Part shown: positions 46,365 through 60,647 of the stretch, one piece after another
How positions within the stretch are numbered: position 1 is the first letter of the stretch
How the letters are laid out: the number at the start of each line of letters is the position of its first letter
Origin: Halicephalobus mephisto
Taxonomy: Eukaryota > Nematoda > Chromadorea > Rhabditida > Panagrolaimidae
DNA: 64,000 nt
NCBI GenBank assembly: GCA_009193035.1
Contig: SWDT01000186.1
Span: 1 to 64,000, forward strand
Direction: 5' to 3'
Made by a program: the position numbers and the translations under genes
The notes under the pieces: model-generated
What the model was told of the DNA's origin: nothing
Database searches by the model: none
What the model saw: the letters and a program-made list of their open reading frames with translations, nothing else

Positions 46365-48390
46365 ATGAATCCTCTCCAAGTCCCCCATACTGTCCTCCAA
46401 TGTCGTCTGATCTCGTCAACCCTCCGTTCAGCGCTGAATGCAGTCATCTCGGAACAAGGTCTGAAGGACTTCCATCAACGGGTCCACGAGAGCAACCAAG
46501 ACAAACCAGAGATCCATGTTCGGAGAGGTGACTCGAATCCGGCTTTAGAAGAACCCCACGAAGATGGACCGACTCACAAAAGAACCTTCAACGTCGGAGA
46601 GGGATCCAAGTCCCCGTACTTCAGAAGACCGACGATGGGGGATTCTGCAGTTTTGGTGTCCATGGTCAATTTGAAGAAGGCAGAAAAACCGAAAAATGAA
46701 GCAGAAGAAGTGGATCAGCCGTGGTTCTTGTATACTCACAGAAGTTATCATTTACGAAGTCATCGAGGAGAAATGTGCTTTCCTGGAGGCAGATTGGAAA
46801 AGGGAGAATCCATAAAACAAGTAAGATTTTTAGATTTATATATGAATAGAGTTTTTAAGCGATTCTACAATATCCCGGAATAAAGTAGAAGATTCTAGAA
46901 AATTTCAGAATTCGAGAAGACTTCTGGAACTTTCTAGAGTCCTTAGAAATTTCTAGAATATTTCAAAATACAGCAGAAGATTTCAAAATTTTCGAAACTT
47001 TTTGAAATCAAAATTATAAATGTGAAATTTTAAGTTTTATCAATTCGTCTTGAGATAATTTTACAATTATTGCTATTTTTAATTTCTACATAGGTAATTT
47101 GTAGTCATCTGTAACGGAACGTAATTAACGTGTAAGAACTCTTGATGATGTTCTCCATATACTGGATTCTGACTCAATGCAATCGATGATAGAATAATAA
47201 TTTAAAGATGGTTGGTCCTATTTGAGTGCAATCAACGTGTTTGGACCCTTCTTTTCTACAACTAACAACTTGTAATGATGATTAGGCTCAAATAGGATAG
47301 ACTTTCTTTGGATTATAATCCTGCTATCGATTGCGTCCAGTTAGAATCCAATATATGAGAATCAGTGATAGGATAATAATTTTAAAATAGTTGGTCCTAT
47401 TGAGTGCAATCAACGTGTTTGGACCCTTATTTTCTGTAATTAAAAAGGTACGAACATGTTGATTGCGTTTAATTAGAATAAACTTTCATCGGATTGTAAT
47501 CATGCCCAGTTAATATCCAATATATGAAGAATATTCTCAAGAATTCTTACACGTTGATTACGTTTGGTTAAAAATAATTGAAAATTACTTATGTATGACG
47601 TTGATTACACGTAAAATCTGGAGTTTATAGGCTGCTCTTCGAGAAGGTTTTGAAGAAATCAATATATTTCCGGAGTATTTGACAATCTGGTCGGAACTGC
47701 AGCCTTCACTAACGAGAAATTTGAAGACCAACGTGACTCCAGTGGTTGCTGTCTGTGATGAGAAAGCGTTGTCTTTTCTGAAGCCTCAAGTTGAGGAGGT
47801 CCAATCGGTGTATCTGGTGAGTATTTATTTCTTTTTATTTTTATATTATATTATTACTAAGATTCTATATGAATTTCCGGAATCTTGTAGTTTCCGTCAC
47901 TTTTTAGAATTCCAGAAAGTTTTAAAAATGAACATCTGAGAAAATTTTAAAAGTTTTGGAATTTTGTAGAAAATCCCTAATTTTTAATATCGACTTTTGA
48001 AATAACATCTAAAACTAAAAATTCTAGAATTATCTAAAAAATTAAAGATTTGAATTTTCTTATATTGAGAAAATTAAAAATTTATTTTTAAAGTAATTTC
48101 GTGAAAATGTTAATTTTTGATTTTTCAATAATATTGTTTTTCAGATCCCGATGTCAGATTTCGTTCAATCTAGAAGATACACTAGTTTTCGGCTGCCGAA
48201 ACACAAGTACACATTACCTGCTTTTTTTTCGAACAACTTCAAAGTCGTAACAGCTACGGATGACGCTTATTATTGTCCTGATGGGATTGTTAGGATTTGG
48301 GGTCTTTCGGGAATGATTACAGATCAGACAATAAGTTACTTGTTGCCGGAGGAAATCTTCCCGAGAGAACCACACTCGATAATTCGTTGA
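46365..48390 (+). CDS. Nudix hydrolase, CoA-pyrophosphatase-like (NUDT8/PCD1 group)
   Basis: Nudix enzymes cleave nucleoside diphosphates linked to another moiety. Members with this architecture usually act on CoA or its derivatives in peroxisomes or mitochondria. Exons are 46365-46820, 47631-47816 and 48145-48390, all in phase, giving 295 aa. The start follows a TTTTTCAG acceptor 12 bases upstream, suggesting trans-splicing. The Nudix box spans the exon 1/2 junction: GGRLEKGE (residues 141-148), a 7-residue spacer, then REGFEEINI (156-164). The Glu residues that bind metal are present. The usual glycine of EExGU is replaced by Asn (EEINI). The upstream YLRSHRGEMCFPGG-type context fits CoA-type enzymes. 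The middle of exon 1 has a variable insert. No clear peroxisomal SKL end (it ends SIIR). Confidence 0.83.
46870..47625. repeat. Repeat-rich first intron of the Nudix gene
   Basis: The left part has TTCTAGAA-family words. 47150-47540 carries two direct copies of a segment with TTGGTCCTATT, GAGTGCAATCAACGTGTTTGG and AATCCAATATATGA, about 180 bp apart. Confidence 0.6.
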
Positions 48391-48774
48391 ATAGGATTAG
48401 GATTGGGTGCTCAAAGTTTATCACGATGGGTAAATGGATGGATTATGCAAATTTTAAATCGAGACTTTTAATAAACGGATGATTTAGGGAAATTAATTCG
48501 AAGAAAATTCTCATTCGCCAACTAGCTGCCATACTGTAGAGTAAAAATTGGGTGTTGTTTTTGTATTTGTGTCATTGTTGATTTAATCAACGGTCCTAAA
48601 AAGAACTCAGTAATGGTATTAACCAATTTCTAATTTTTTTGTTTAGAAAATTAACAAAATTCACAAAAATACAAATCAAGAATTATTCGCGTCGAGATTA
48701 TTTTTCGAATACTGTTGACTAGCTCTTGAATTTTGAAGTTTATGTGCAGTGATATTTTATAATTTTAGTATATA

Positions 48775-48942
48775 CAGTAGAACTTGGATATGAGATACCC
48801 CTTAGGATTGAGCAAAGCGTATGTTATAAGAAAGGATATATTATAGCGGGGGTCAATTTGAAGACAGACTAACCAAACTCAGGTCCTATCCTATAACAAG
48901 AGATATGTTATAGCGGGGGTATCTCATATCCAAGTTCTACTG
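48775..48942. mobile_element. MITE of pogo/Tc1-mariner type, 168 bp
   Basis: Perfect 27-bp terminal inverted repeats start CAGTAGAACTTGGATATG and end in the matching complement. They are flanked by TA on both sides (48773-48774 and 48943-48944), the target duplication of Tc1/mariner elements. The CAGTAGAAC start resembles pogo/Tigger termini. The interior contains smaller inverted words (GTTATAGCGGGGGT) and no ORF. Confidence 0.85.
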
Positions 48943-48944
48943 TA

Positions 48945-49404
48945 TAATTACCAAAGTAATTAAAAATGAATAAATCTGCGTTTATGAAAAACATTCTTCG
49001 AAAAATAAAATGTTTTTGGACTAATGTTGGACAACTTTAGTAAATGGCTGTTGGGACAGAAACTGGACTAAGAAAGCAGGACCAGAAGCGATAGTCTGAA
49101 CATCAGGGAGCGTGGAGTACTGTAGGGTATGAGTGAGATTCTTAGTTGCATTATATGGGAGATGTATATACTGTCAAAACTCGAATAGAAGAGCTGCCTT
49201 TCTCTTAGGGTTTTTATGGTAATTTTACTTTTATTTTGTTCTAGTATAGATTATTAATATACTTCTGTTTTCTATCTTAACAGTTACTAATTTTCAACCT
49301 GTTCCTTTAGTATAGTTCCGGCATATTCAAAGAAATCCAATTTTCTATTTAATTAATCATATGGCCTATATTAAATATGGTAAATAACAAAGGACAAAGA
49401 TTCA
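48945..49404. other. Intergenic spacer between the MITE and the duplication arm
   Basis: No gene, RNA or repeat recognised. Confidence 0.5.
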
Positions 49405-51863
<2,459 letters not shown>

Positions 51864-52241
51864 TGAAAGAACTTATCACTCTACCGAACCGTTTTCAAAG
51901 AACAATTACAACATTTGACTAGATCAAAACACAACAATGAACCTATGCCTAATGCTCATCTTGCGGTTCACAACACACTTGTCATGTTTTGCGATCACGA
52001 GCTTAACTGGCTCATATATGGCCATGCTTCTGAAAAAACTTGTCGATTACTGTCATTCAAAAAACTGGCATCCAGACTGAAATGATTTTACATTCACGGA
52101 AAAGTATTACTACTTCATTTCTAGACATATTGTATTTATAATTTCCATAATATGGCTTCTTAATCGCTAGCAATTTAATATTACTGGTATGTTTATGAAA
52201 TGGTTATCGATTTATTTATTTATTGAGTTTCTACTTCATTA
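51864..52241. other. Spacer with TTC38 poly(A) signals
   Basis: No gene. Overlapping minus-strand AATAAA words at 52211-52224, about 20-30 bases beyond the TTC38 stop, are the likely poly(A) signal. Confidence 0.5.
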
Positions 52242-55200
52242 TCAAATATTAGAAAACAGCACATTTTTATGATGATTGACAATTCTGTCACTAAGTGTAG
52301 AATTGGATTTCAATGAATTTCTTTCTTCAATGAGCTCCTTGGCGTGTTGCTGTTGATTACAGTCCTTAGAACGGAGAGCAGAGTGAATCAGAATCTGCGA
52401 AAAAACATCACGTTGAGCGTGACTTCCACCGATCTGAATTATTTCGAATCTGATAGGATAGATTAGATCGAAAGTTTTTTCGTATTCTTTGTTCTTGAAG
52501 GCGATGATTGCTTCGGAAAGTTGATCTCCGATATCTTTGGTTATTCTGTGATTGTCTCCTGAACCGTTTCTGAAATCGGATTTCGAATTTCTAGAGTTCA
52601 AAATGTATATAAATGCATAATAACGAAAAAACATGAATACACATGCGTCTGAACACATGGGTTTGGTGATATTCGGACATATGAACATTTGGACATTTGG
52701 ATGTCTTGCATACGGACATACGAACAAACGGACAAGTAAATATTCAGACATACGCACGTTTGAATATACAGCATTCGAACAAAAGTACATACGAACGTTT
52801 GGATATTGTGACAGATACACATAGACATTCGAATATACATACAGTCGAACATATGGACGTTCGGAACAAACATACGAACAAACGGACAAGTAAATATTCA
52901 GACATACGCACGTTTGAATATACAACATTCGAACAAAAGTACATACGAACGTTTGGATATTGTGACAGATACACATAGACATTCGAATATACATACAGTC
53001 GAACATATGGACGTTCGAACGTTCGGAATAAACATACGAACATATTAGAGTCCACATAGATATTTGGACAAAGACACATACAAAGATTTGGACATTTAAA
53101 TGCTTGAGCAAATATATATACAAACATTAGGGAGGTCGAATGTCCAAAAACATGTACATACAGACATCCGAACGTCCGGATATTTTTGATTCAAAACGTT
53201 ATTTTTAAATGACTTACCTCACAAAATCTCCTATGCTTGTTTGATGTTTCTCGAGTAAATCTCCATCGTCCAAACTGGAAACGATCATCGACAAATGGAC
53301 ATCGTTGAAAGCCAACACATTATCTCCGACATGGACTTCAGCCAGGGGTTCCAGTCGCTTCCATCTGTCCCCGACATTCACATTTTCCATTTCCAGTCTA
53401 CAAAGCATACTTGCAGCGTCAACGATATCTAACATTGACTTAGAATGACATCTTTTTTCTATTTCATCGTCGTAGATGCTGAGAGCTTCTTCGTAGTCGC
53501 CTTTCTCGATGTAGAATAAAGCTGTATGCCAGAAGTTGTGACAAGCAAGAATGAAACAAGGTTCCCAATCAGATACTGTAGATTCCATGAATTGAATCCC
53601 GTCTTTGTAATTTGATTTCATTTCGTAACAATGAGCAACAGCATGAGTTGCCCAACAGTCTTGTCGCTGGAGCTCCAGAGCATGTCTGGCTTCTTTTTCT
53701 GCTTCTGGATAATCACCACATTCCTCCAATCCGAACGCCAACATCCCGTGCAAGTAACTGCAAAAATCGTTGTAAAATTTATTAATTTTTTTTAATTTTC
53801 AGATTCGATTTTTCAGATTTTCGAATTCGGATAAATTCAAAATCGACTCTAACCCGAATTAGTTCAAAATCGACATCTCTGATCGTGATCAAATAAGATT
53901 CAAGAATCCGAAATAAGTGTTCAATCGAGGAAGGAAAGGAAAAGTTGAGTGGTTCACGAGGATTCAATTTTTAAAAATAAATTCAAATAGCGAATTTTGA
54001 ATTTATTAAAAATTTTAGGTTTTTAATTTACGACAGAAAATTTTTCGAAAATAAGCGTAAATTCGAAAAATCTTATCGGTAAACACAAAGGGTACATTAA
54101 AACGGTTCTAATCTATCGATACATTGAATATATCTGGTAAATCAGAGCTGTTTTAATATATCCGTACATTATATATGATATATCTATTTTTTGTGCTTGT
54201 ATTATGATCTGTCTCTAATACTGTATTAAAGTATATATCTAAGACTACATAGAACGAATAGCTCTAATATATCGAAATATCGATATATCGATATATAGGA
54301 TATAGTCTATCCTATACATTACAATTGTTTTAATGTATCCATATAGTATATACCATGTACTCTTTTTGTGCCTGTATTATGATCTGTCTCTAATACTGTA
54401 TTGAGGTATATATCTAAGACTACACACAACAAATAGTTCTAGCATATCGATATATAGGATATAGTCTATGTTATACATTACAATCGTTTTTATGTATCCA
54501 TACAGTATATACTATTTACCTATTTTTATGTGTAAGAAAAAACATTTATATGGCATATTATGGACAAAATTGATTAAGATATATTTTTTATATTTTTTAA
54601 ACCATTATAAATGGATATCTTAAAGATTTGAGATATCTCTATTAATTTTGAATTACTATAAAAATAAGTAATATTATTAAGATATATTTTAGACTACTGA
54701 ATAGATATCATAAAGATTTGAGATATCTTTATTAATTTTGAATTATTATAAAAATAAGTAATATTATTAAAATATATCTTTTTATATTTTTTAAACAATT
54801 ATAAATGGATACCATAAAGATTTGAGATATCTCTTTCTTCACTGATTTTTTATCTTCATCACGATTATCTATGTCATCTTAATTCATTTTACTTCAAAAT
54901 GAAATTTCTCAAATTTTCATTTTTTTATTTTTAAAATTCGAAATTATTCCACTTACCTGTAGCAAGGTTCAGTTTTTTTCCATTTTCCAATAACTCTCTG
55001 GACACTATTTTTTTTCCTGTGGCAATCTCCCAGGAAGAAATATCCATCATGAGCAAACTTCAAAGCCATCAAATCTGTCGGATTTTCAGCAAGAATTTTT
55101 TCCCATTCTACACATGCTGATTGCATATTGCCGTAGGCGAAATTATAAACAGCTCTTGCGTGATGTTGTTCTCGTTTGTTCGAAGTTTTGGCATCATCTA

Positions 55201-55897
55201 TCAGTTTATCCAGATCTTCTTTGAATTTCTGTTCTTTTCGAACAGAATTGGAAGTACTTAAAGCATGCATTCCGAGGGAAAGACATCTCGCAATTACTGT
55301 AATTTGAGAAAAATTAAAATTTTTAAGATTAATGAGATTTTACACAGGACCATATAGTAAGATTTTCAACTTTCTGGGTCCTGTGTGGAAACTTCTATTA
55401 TAAACATTGATTTTTGTAATATGAAATTTCCACACAGGACCATGTAAGAGAATTTCCAACTTTCTGGGTCCTGTGTGGAAACTTCTATCATAAACATTGA
55501 TTTTTGTAATATGAAATTTCCGTACAGGACCATATAGTAAGATTTTCAGTTTTCTAGGTCCTGTGTGGAAACTTCTTTTACAAACATTGATTTTTATAAT
55601 ATGAAATTTCCGTACAGGACCATATAGTAAGATTTTCAACTTTCTTGGTCCTGTGTGGAAAATTTGCAATTTTTCTGTATTAATTTTTTGCAACTCACCG
55701 GAATTAGGATCTGCTTCAATCATTTTCTTCTTTGTGTTTTCTATTCCTCCCAGTTGCTGACAATCAATCCAAGACACGAGTTGTCTCAAAGTAGCATCAT
55801 ACAACTTTGCACATTCATTGGACGTTGTTGAAATTTCTAATCCTTCATCCTTCCAAGCTCGGCAATCCCTCAATTTATCCGCACACCATTCTCCCAT
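52242..55897 (-). CDS. Tetratricopeptide repeat protein 38 homologue (TTC38)
   Basis: Cytosolic TPR-fold protein of unknown biochemical role, conserved from bacteria to humans. Exons 55699-55897, 54957-55296, 53218-53757 and 52242-52569 join in phase to 468 aa (human TTC38 is 469). Blocks typical of the family: C-terminal to the first exon, a helix with NPTDLMALKFAHDGYFFLGD, then HGMLAFGLEECGDYPEAE, ATHAVAHCYEM and HNFWHTALFYIEKGDYEEAL, which are successive TPR helices. The start codon has a normal context. All three introns hold expanded repeats (hairpin array, AT-rich array, minisatellite), which is unusual for such a compact gene. Confidence 0.87.
52625..53180. repeat. Minisatellite of GGACATACGAACA-type words in a TTC38 intron
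   Basis: Short 6-13-bp words (GGACATAC, GAACATA, CGTTTGGATAT) are organised into two long direct copies with a period of about 154 bp (starting near 52714 and 52868). Apparent long ORFs on both strands are repeat translations. Confidence 0.85.
54090..54835. repeat. Two tandemly duplicated AT-rich blocks in a TTC38 intron
   Basis: 54120-54530 has two copies, about 180 bp apart, of a segment with TATTATGATCTGTCTCTAAT and ATATCGATATATAGGATAT. 54560-54835 has about three copies of a unit of roughly 115 bp with AAAGATTTGAGATATCTCTA. Confidence 0.7.
55342..55662. repeat. Tandem hairpin repeat, 90-bp unit, in the first TTC38 intron
   Basis: Four copies at about 55342, 55433, 55523 and 55613. Each unit contains CACAGGACCATATAG...CTGGGTCCTGTG, arms of about 13 bases that can pair around a loop of about 30 bases. 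The array gives a false extension of the TTC38 reading frame past the donor at 55698. Confidence 0.85.
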
Positions 55898-56039
55898 TTT
55901 TGTATTTCTAAAATTTTAATTTTAATTCTGTTATAAACTGAAAAGTAATAAAAATGAACATATTTAACAAAAAAAACGGATAAATACAATTATTCTGTAC
56001 AATTTTGCGTAAGTTACAAAAAAATCACTTGTAATCAAA

Positions 56040-56410
56040 AATTCATTGATTAAACAGATTTGCCATTTTACTCATGAAAATATCAGTTCATAAACGCGCG
56101 AGAGAGGGTTTATTCGTCACTGATTAGCCAGGTTTGCCATTTTACTTATATAATTGCCAGTTCATAAACGCGCGAGAGAGAGTTCATTCGCCATTGATTA
56201 GCCAAGTTTACCATTTCACCTATATAATTACCAGTTCATAAACGCGCGAAAGAGAGTTCATTCGCCATTGATTAACCAGGTTTACCATTTCACCTATATA
56301 ATTACCAGTTCATAAACGCGCGAGAGAGAGTTCATTCGCCATTGATTAGCCAAGTTTACCATTTCACCTATATAATTACCAGTTCATAAACGCGAGAAAG
56401 AGAGTTCATT
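56040..56410. repeat. Tandem repeat, 74-bp unit, 5' of TTC38
   Basis: Five copies of a unit containing ATTGATTAGCCAGGTTTGCC, ATTACCAGTTCATAAACGCG and CGAGAGAGAG. It lies 140-510 bp upstream of the TTC38 start and 730 bp upstream of the divergent CS-alpha-beta gene. Confidence 0.85.
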
Positions 56411-57143
56411 CGTCACTGTTGTACAACAGTTATTCCTCCTATTTTGTAAGCTTTATGTAATTTCTTTCGTTTTTACAAATTTTTGATAAAATTAACTTAA
56501 TATCTCAGTTAAGTAAAAAAATTAATTTGAAAAATTTCAAAATTAGCGCGAATCAAAGGAGAATAAATACCATACAGTAAAAAAACAAAGAAAAACAACA
56601 GCGCTTAAGCTACAGTATGACAGTTCACAGGAAGATGTGAACTTTTCGTCCCAAGAGTACATTTTCAAATTTGATTGTTTTTTTGCAGGGACTATTTTAT
56701 CCTAAAAATTCGAAAATTCAAAATTTTTCGATTTTATAATTTTATTTTTTTTATAATTCAAAAATTCAAAGTTTTATTTCTTTACAGATTTTTAATTTTT
56801 AATTTATAAAATAATTTCAAAATTTTTAATTTTTAAATTGAGATTTCGTAATTTTGAATTTTTATATTTTTAAATGTTTTTGAAAATTTAATTGGCCGGT
56901 AAAAATAATCGAATTTAAACACGGAAGAAAAATTTTCCTTGATTGTTTCGGGTCATTCAGTTTGAGTTTCAAAATTTCGATTTTTGAACAAGACAGGTTC
57001 TCAAACGTTGTCCAAAAAGGTCAAGAAGGTCGATTTTACACGGAATTTTTGATTTTCATTCAAAGTAGACAAATTTTTAAATTAAAAAAACCGTGATAAA
57101 ATTCGCGTGATTTAGTATTAAAATTTTTTTTTTCAGAATCCAA
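56411..57143. other. Intergenic region between divergent TTC38 and the CS-alpha-beta gene
   Basis: AT-rich, with no gene. It ends in a polypyrimidine TTTTTTTTTTCAG 7 bases before the ATG at 57144, a likely splice-leader acceptor. Confidence 0.5.
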
Positions 57144-60100
57144 ATGGGAGTCATCGGTCATTTTTCGATTTTGTTGTTAGTTATCAGCTATGCAGAAACA
57201 AAATCACTGTGAGTTCGTTATCAGTAAATTAATAGGAAGTAAACAGAGATAGTGACGTAGGCTGAAGGTCACTCACTATCTGGAAAAATATTTACAGCTG
57301 TTTGTAATAATAGTTTTAATAAAAATCTAGGATAGTGACTAAATTTGAAAATCAATCACTATCCAAAAAATGTCTAAAGATGTTTAAAGTCATAATTTCA
57401 ACAATACTCTTGGATAGTGTCTCAAACTGAAAATCAGTCACTGTCCAGAAAAATATTTACAGCTGTTTGTAATAATAGTTTTAATAACAATTTAGAATAG
57501 TGACTAAATTTGAAAATCAATCACTATCCAAAAAATGTTTAAAAACATAATTCCAACAATATTCTTGAATAGTGTCTCAAACTGAAAATCAGTCACTATC
57601 CGAAAAAACACCTTGAGCTACGTGAACTTGGACTTCTAGTGATGATTCTGAATAGTGACTGGTCTTTAACTTTAGTCACTATCCAAAAAATACTGTAGAG
57701 CATGTAAAATTGTATCTCTAATAATACTTTCAAATATTGACTAATTCTAATAATTAAGTTCCTCTTTGAGTCACTATCCAGTTAGTGTTCTTAAGGATAG
57801 TGTCCAGAAACGATGAAAATCGTTCTTCTTTCGGTCACTATCTGAGACTATTTGTAGAAATGTCAAAAATAAAACTCCCAATAAAAAGACTGGATAGTGA
57901 CTACTTTAACACTTTTGTCACTATCCTATTTTTCGTTTTTATGGATAGTGACTTGAAAGTACCAAAGCAGTCACTGTCCCAATAGTGTTATTAGTGCTTG
58001 GATAGTGACTACTTTAATACTTTTTAGTCACTATCCAGTGTTATTAATGTTTGGATAGTGACTTCAAAAACCATTAATACCAAATCAGTCACTATCCTGT
58101 TTTTCGTTTTTATGGATAGTGACTGTTTCTTCCTCTTGGATAGTGACTGCTTGCTCTTGGATAGTGACTGCTTGCTCTTGGATAGTGACTGCTTGCTCTT
58201 CTTGAGTGGAACCACCAGAACAAAAAAGACCAACGGGCAATTGTTCAATTTTTTCACGCACTTTCATTTTTAATTCAAAAACCCTCGAAATTGAGTTCAA
58301 GAATTTCAAAAAAAATGGAAAAAAAAATAATTTAAAATAATTCAAGGACAGATATGTCTCAACTAGAAAAATAGCCAAATGCTGGATTTGGAAACTTAAA
58401 AAATAAAAAAACAAAAACAATAAACATGTCGAAAGCTTGCAAAAGAGGAAAAACTGGCCGGCCACGTGCAAAGAAAACAATTCTGGTTTTTTCAAAGCAA
58501 AATAAAACACTCCTGTTTGAAAAAAGATAAAATCAATTTTACGTGATTTCTAAAGTGCAAAATGCAAAACTTCAGATTCAGAATCGAAACTGGTAGACAA
58601 CTTTATTGATCTTTTCGATAAGTCGGTAAAAATATAAAAAATCATTGATTAAAAAAGTAAAGAACAAAGGTCATATGTCGAAATACTTTTTTAGGCCTCA
58701 TGAAAATGAACTTTTAGGTAAACTCATATACCAAGTGCTCATTTTTTTAAATCTTCATATATGAAAATCAATTTTCTAAATAAATCTATATATAAAATTA
58801 TATTTCTTTTAATTTTTCATATATGAAAATGAACTTTTAAGTGAACTCATATACTAAGTGCTCATTTTTTTAAATCTTCATATATGAAAATCAATTTTCT
58901 AAATAAATCTATATATATAATTATATTTTTTTTAAATTTTTCATATATGGAAATGAACTTTTAGGTAAACTCATATACTAAGTGCTCATTTTTTTAAATC
59001 TTCATATATGAAAATTAATTTTTAGATAAATCTATATATAAAATTATATTTCTTTTAATTTTTCATATATGAAAATGAACTTTTAAGTGAACTCATATAC
59101 TAAGTGCTCATTTTTTTAAATCTTCATATATGAAAATTAATTTTTAGATAAATCTATATATAAAATTATATTTTTTTAAATTTTTCATATATGGAAATGA
59201 ACTTTTAGGTAAACTCATATACTAAGTGCTTATTTTTTTAAATCTTCATATATGAAAATTAATTTTCTAAATAAATCTATATATAAAATTATATATTTTT
59301 TTAATTTTTCATATATGAGAATTAGATTTTAGGTGACTTTATAAAGGAAAATATACCTTTTTAGAAAACCTCATATATGAAAATTTGATTTTGTGAAAAA
59401 TTTACACATGAAAAATTTCATAAAAATCCATATATGAAACTTTAATTTTATAAAAAATCGATAAAAACCAATTTTCCAGAACTGGAGGATCATATGGATG
59501 TACAGAAATGGACCATGCAAGCTGTGACGAAGTCTGCAAAACAGACGGAATGTGGTATGGCTACTGTAGTGCCTGGAACGGAGTCGACTTCCAATGCAGA
59601 TGTTTCTCCTATGCCGCCCCACTGGATTCCTTTATTTGCAAGAATTACAAAAATTACTGTAACAGCATCTGCATGATAAAAGTCAGTTTAACTTTATTTT
59701 CAAAATTAAAATTTTCCAAAATTAAAATTTTCCAAAATCAAAATTTTCCAAAATTAAAATTTTCCAAAATTAGAATTCTCTAAAAATTAAAATTTTCTAA
59801 AAATCAAAATTTTCTTAAATTCTTTTAAAATAAAAATTCTCCAAAAATAACTTTTCTAAAAACAAAAATTTTCCAAAATTAAAATTCTCTAAAAATTAAA
59901 ATTCTCTAAAATGAAAATTTTCCAAAATTAAAATTTTCTAAAAATCAAAATTTTCTTAAATTCTTTTAAAACAAAAATTTTCCAAAAATAAAATTTTTTT
60001 CTAAACTTTTTAAATTTCACTTTTTATAAAAATTAAAATTCTTTACAAAAATAAAAAACTAAACTTCCAGAACAAACAAAACGGTTACTGTTACCCTGCC

Positions 60101-60175
60101 CAGGACCTCAGGGACCCCCGCGGAGTGCCCAAATGCAAATGTTTCAAGGAACTTCCTCAAGAATTCATGCTCTAG
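57144..60175 (+). CDS. Secreted peptide with two tandem CS-alpha-beta (defensin-like) domains
   Basis: Predicted 123-aa secreted protein, exons 57144-57208, 59480-59681 and 60071-60175, in phase with good splice sites. Residues 1-17 form a signal peptide (MGVIGHFSILLLVISYA). Two six-cysteine modules follow. Module 1 has C29, C37, C41, C51, C61, C63 (C-x7-C-x3-C-x9-C-x9-C-x-C). Module 2 has C75, C82, C86, C96, C111, C113 (C-x6-C-x3-C-x9-C-x14-C-x-C). Each shows the cysteine-stabilised alpha-beta signature C-x3-C ... G-x-C ... C-x-C (SCDEVC/GYC/CRC and YCNSIC/GYC/CKC). Module 1 sits in one exon; module 2 is split by an intron after its helix. Nematode CS-alpha-beta peptides usually have one domain, and antimicrobial activity is a guess from fold. 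The first intron (2.27 kb) is full of repeats and could hide another exon. AATAAA at 60268-60273. Confidence 0.72.
57240..58200. repeat. Largest AGTCACTATCC / GGATAGTGACT cluster
   Basis: More than 25 copies of the 11-mer in alternating orientation within the first intron of the CS-alpha-beta gene. It ends with a 21-bp tandem array (GGATAGTGACTGCTTGCTCT, about four copies, 58115-58200). Confidence 0.85.
58700..59330. repeat. Tandem repeat, about 123-bp unit, with CATATATGAAAAT words
   Basis: Five copies with period 122-124, marked by AACTCATATACTAAGTGCTC, TTCATATATGAAAATCAATT and AATCTATATATAAAATTATA. CATATATGAAA is a dispersed word across the whole window's introns. Confidence 0.85.
59690..60005. 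repeat. AAAATTTTCCAAAATT low-complexity array in the second CS-alpha-beta intron
   Basis: Irregular repetition of CAAAATTAAAATTTTCC words. No coding potential. Confidence 0.7.
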
Positions 60176-60647
60176 ATTTCCATTTAGCAATTTAATTTTA
60201 TAAAAATATTTTTTTTGTGAGCAAAAACTTCGAAGGAATGACAAAAAAATTACATTATTCAACAAAAAATAAAATATAGAGTTTGAATTTTTTTTTGACA
60301 ATATATATCTCGGCATTAAGATGAAATATAAGAATGGATAAAATACAAGAATGGACAAAATACAAGAATGGATAAAATATAAGATCGAAAATATGCTTTT
60401 TTTACTCTTTAAAGACATTTCTGCATCCATACCTGGATTTACCTAAGCCTAAATCCAGCCTAAAAAAGCAACAGAAACTTACTATCCCCATCTTATATTT
60501 TCGATCTTAGTTTGTCCGCTTTTATATTTTATCCTCTTATATTTCCGCCGTTCACGATATATCTCACAGTGTAGCTAAAATAAGAAACTAGTAATTTTAC
60601 CAAGAAAATTCGATATAAACCCGTCATTCCTTCTTGGCAGATCACAT

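Noticed and set aside
52598..53127. Long ORFs on both strands rich in Tyr, Val and Cys
   Set aside because: They come from the minisatellite in the TTC38 intron; the gene's real exon starts at 52569.
55340..55698. Extension of the TTC38 first exon into KILLYGPVRKFH repeats
   Set aside because: The frame runs through a good GTGAG donor at 55698 into the hairpin array; the next exon joins in phase after splicing.
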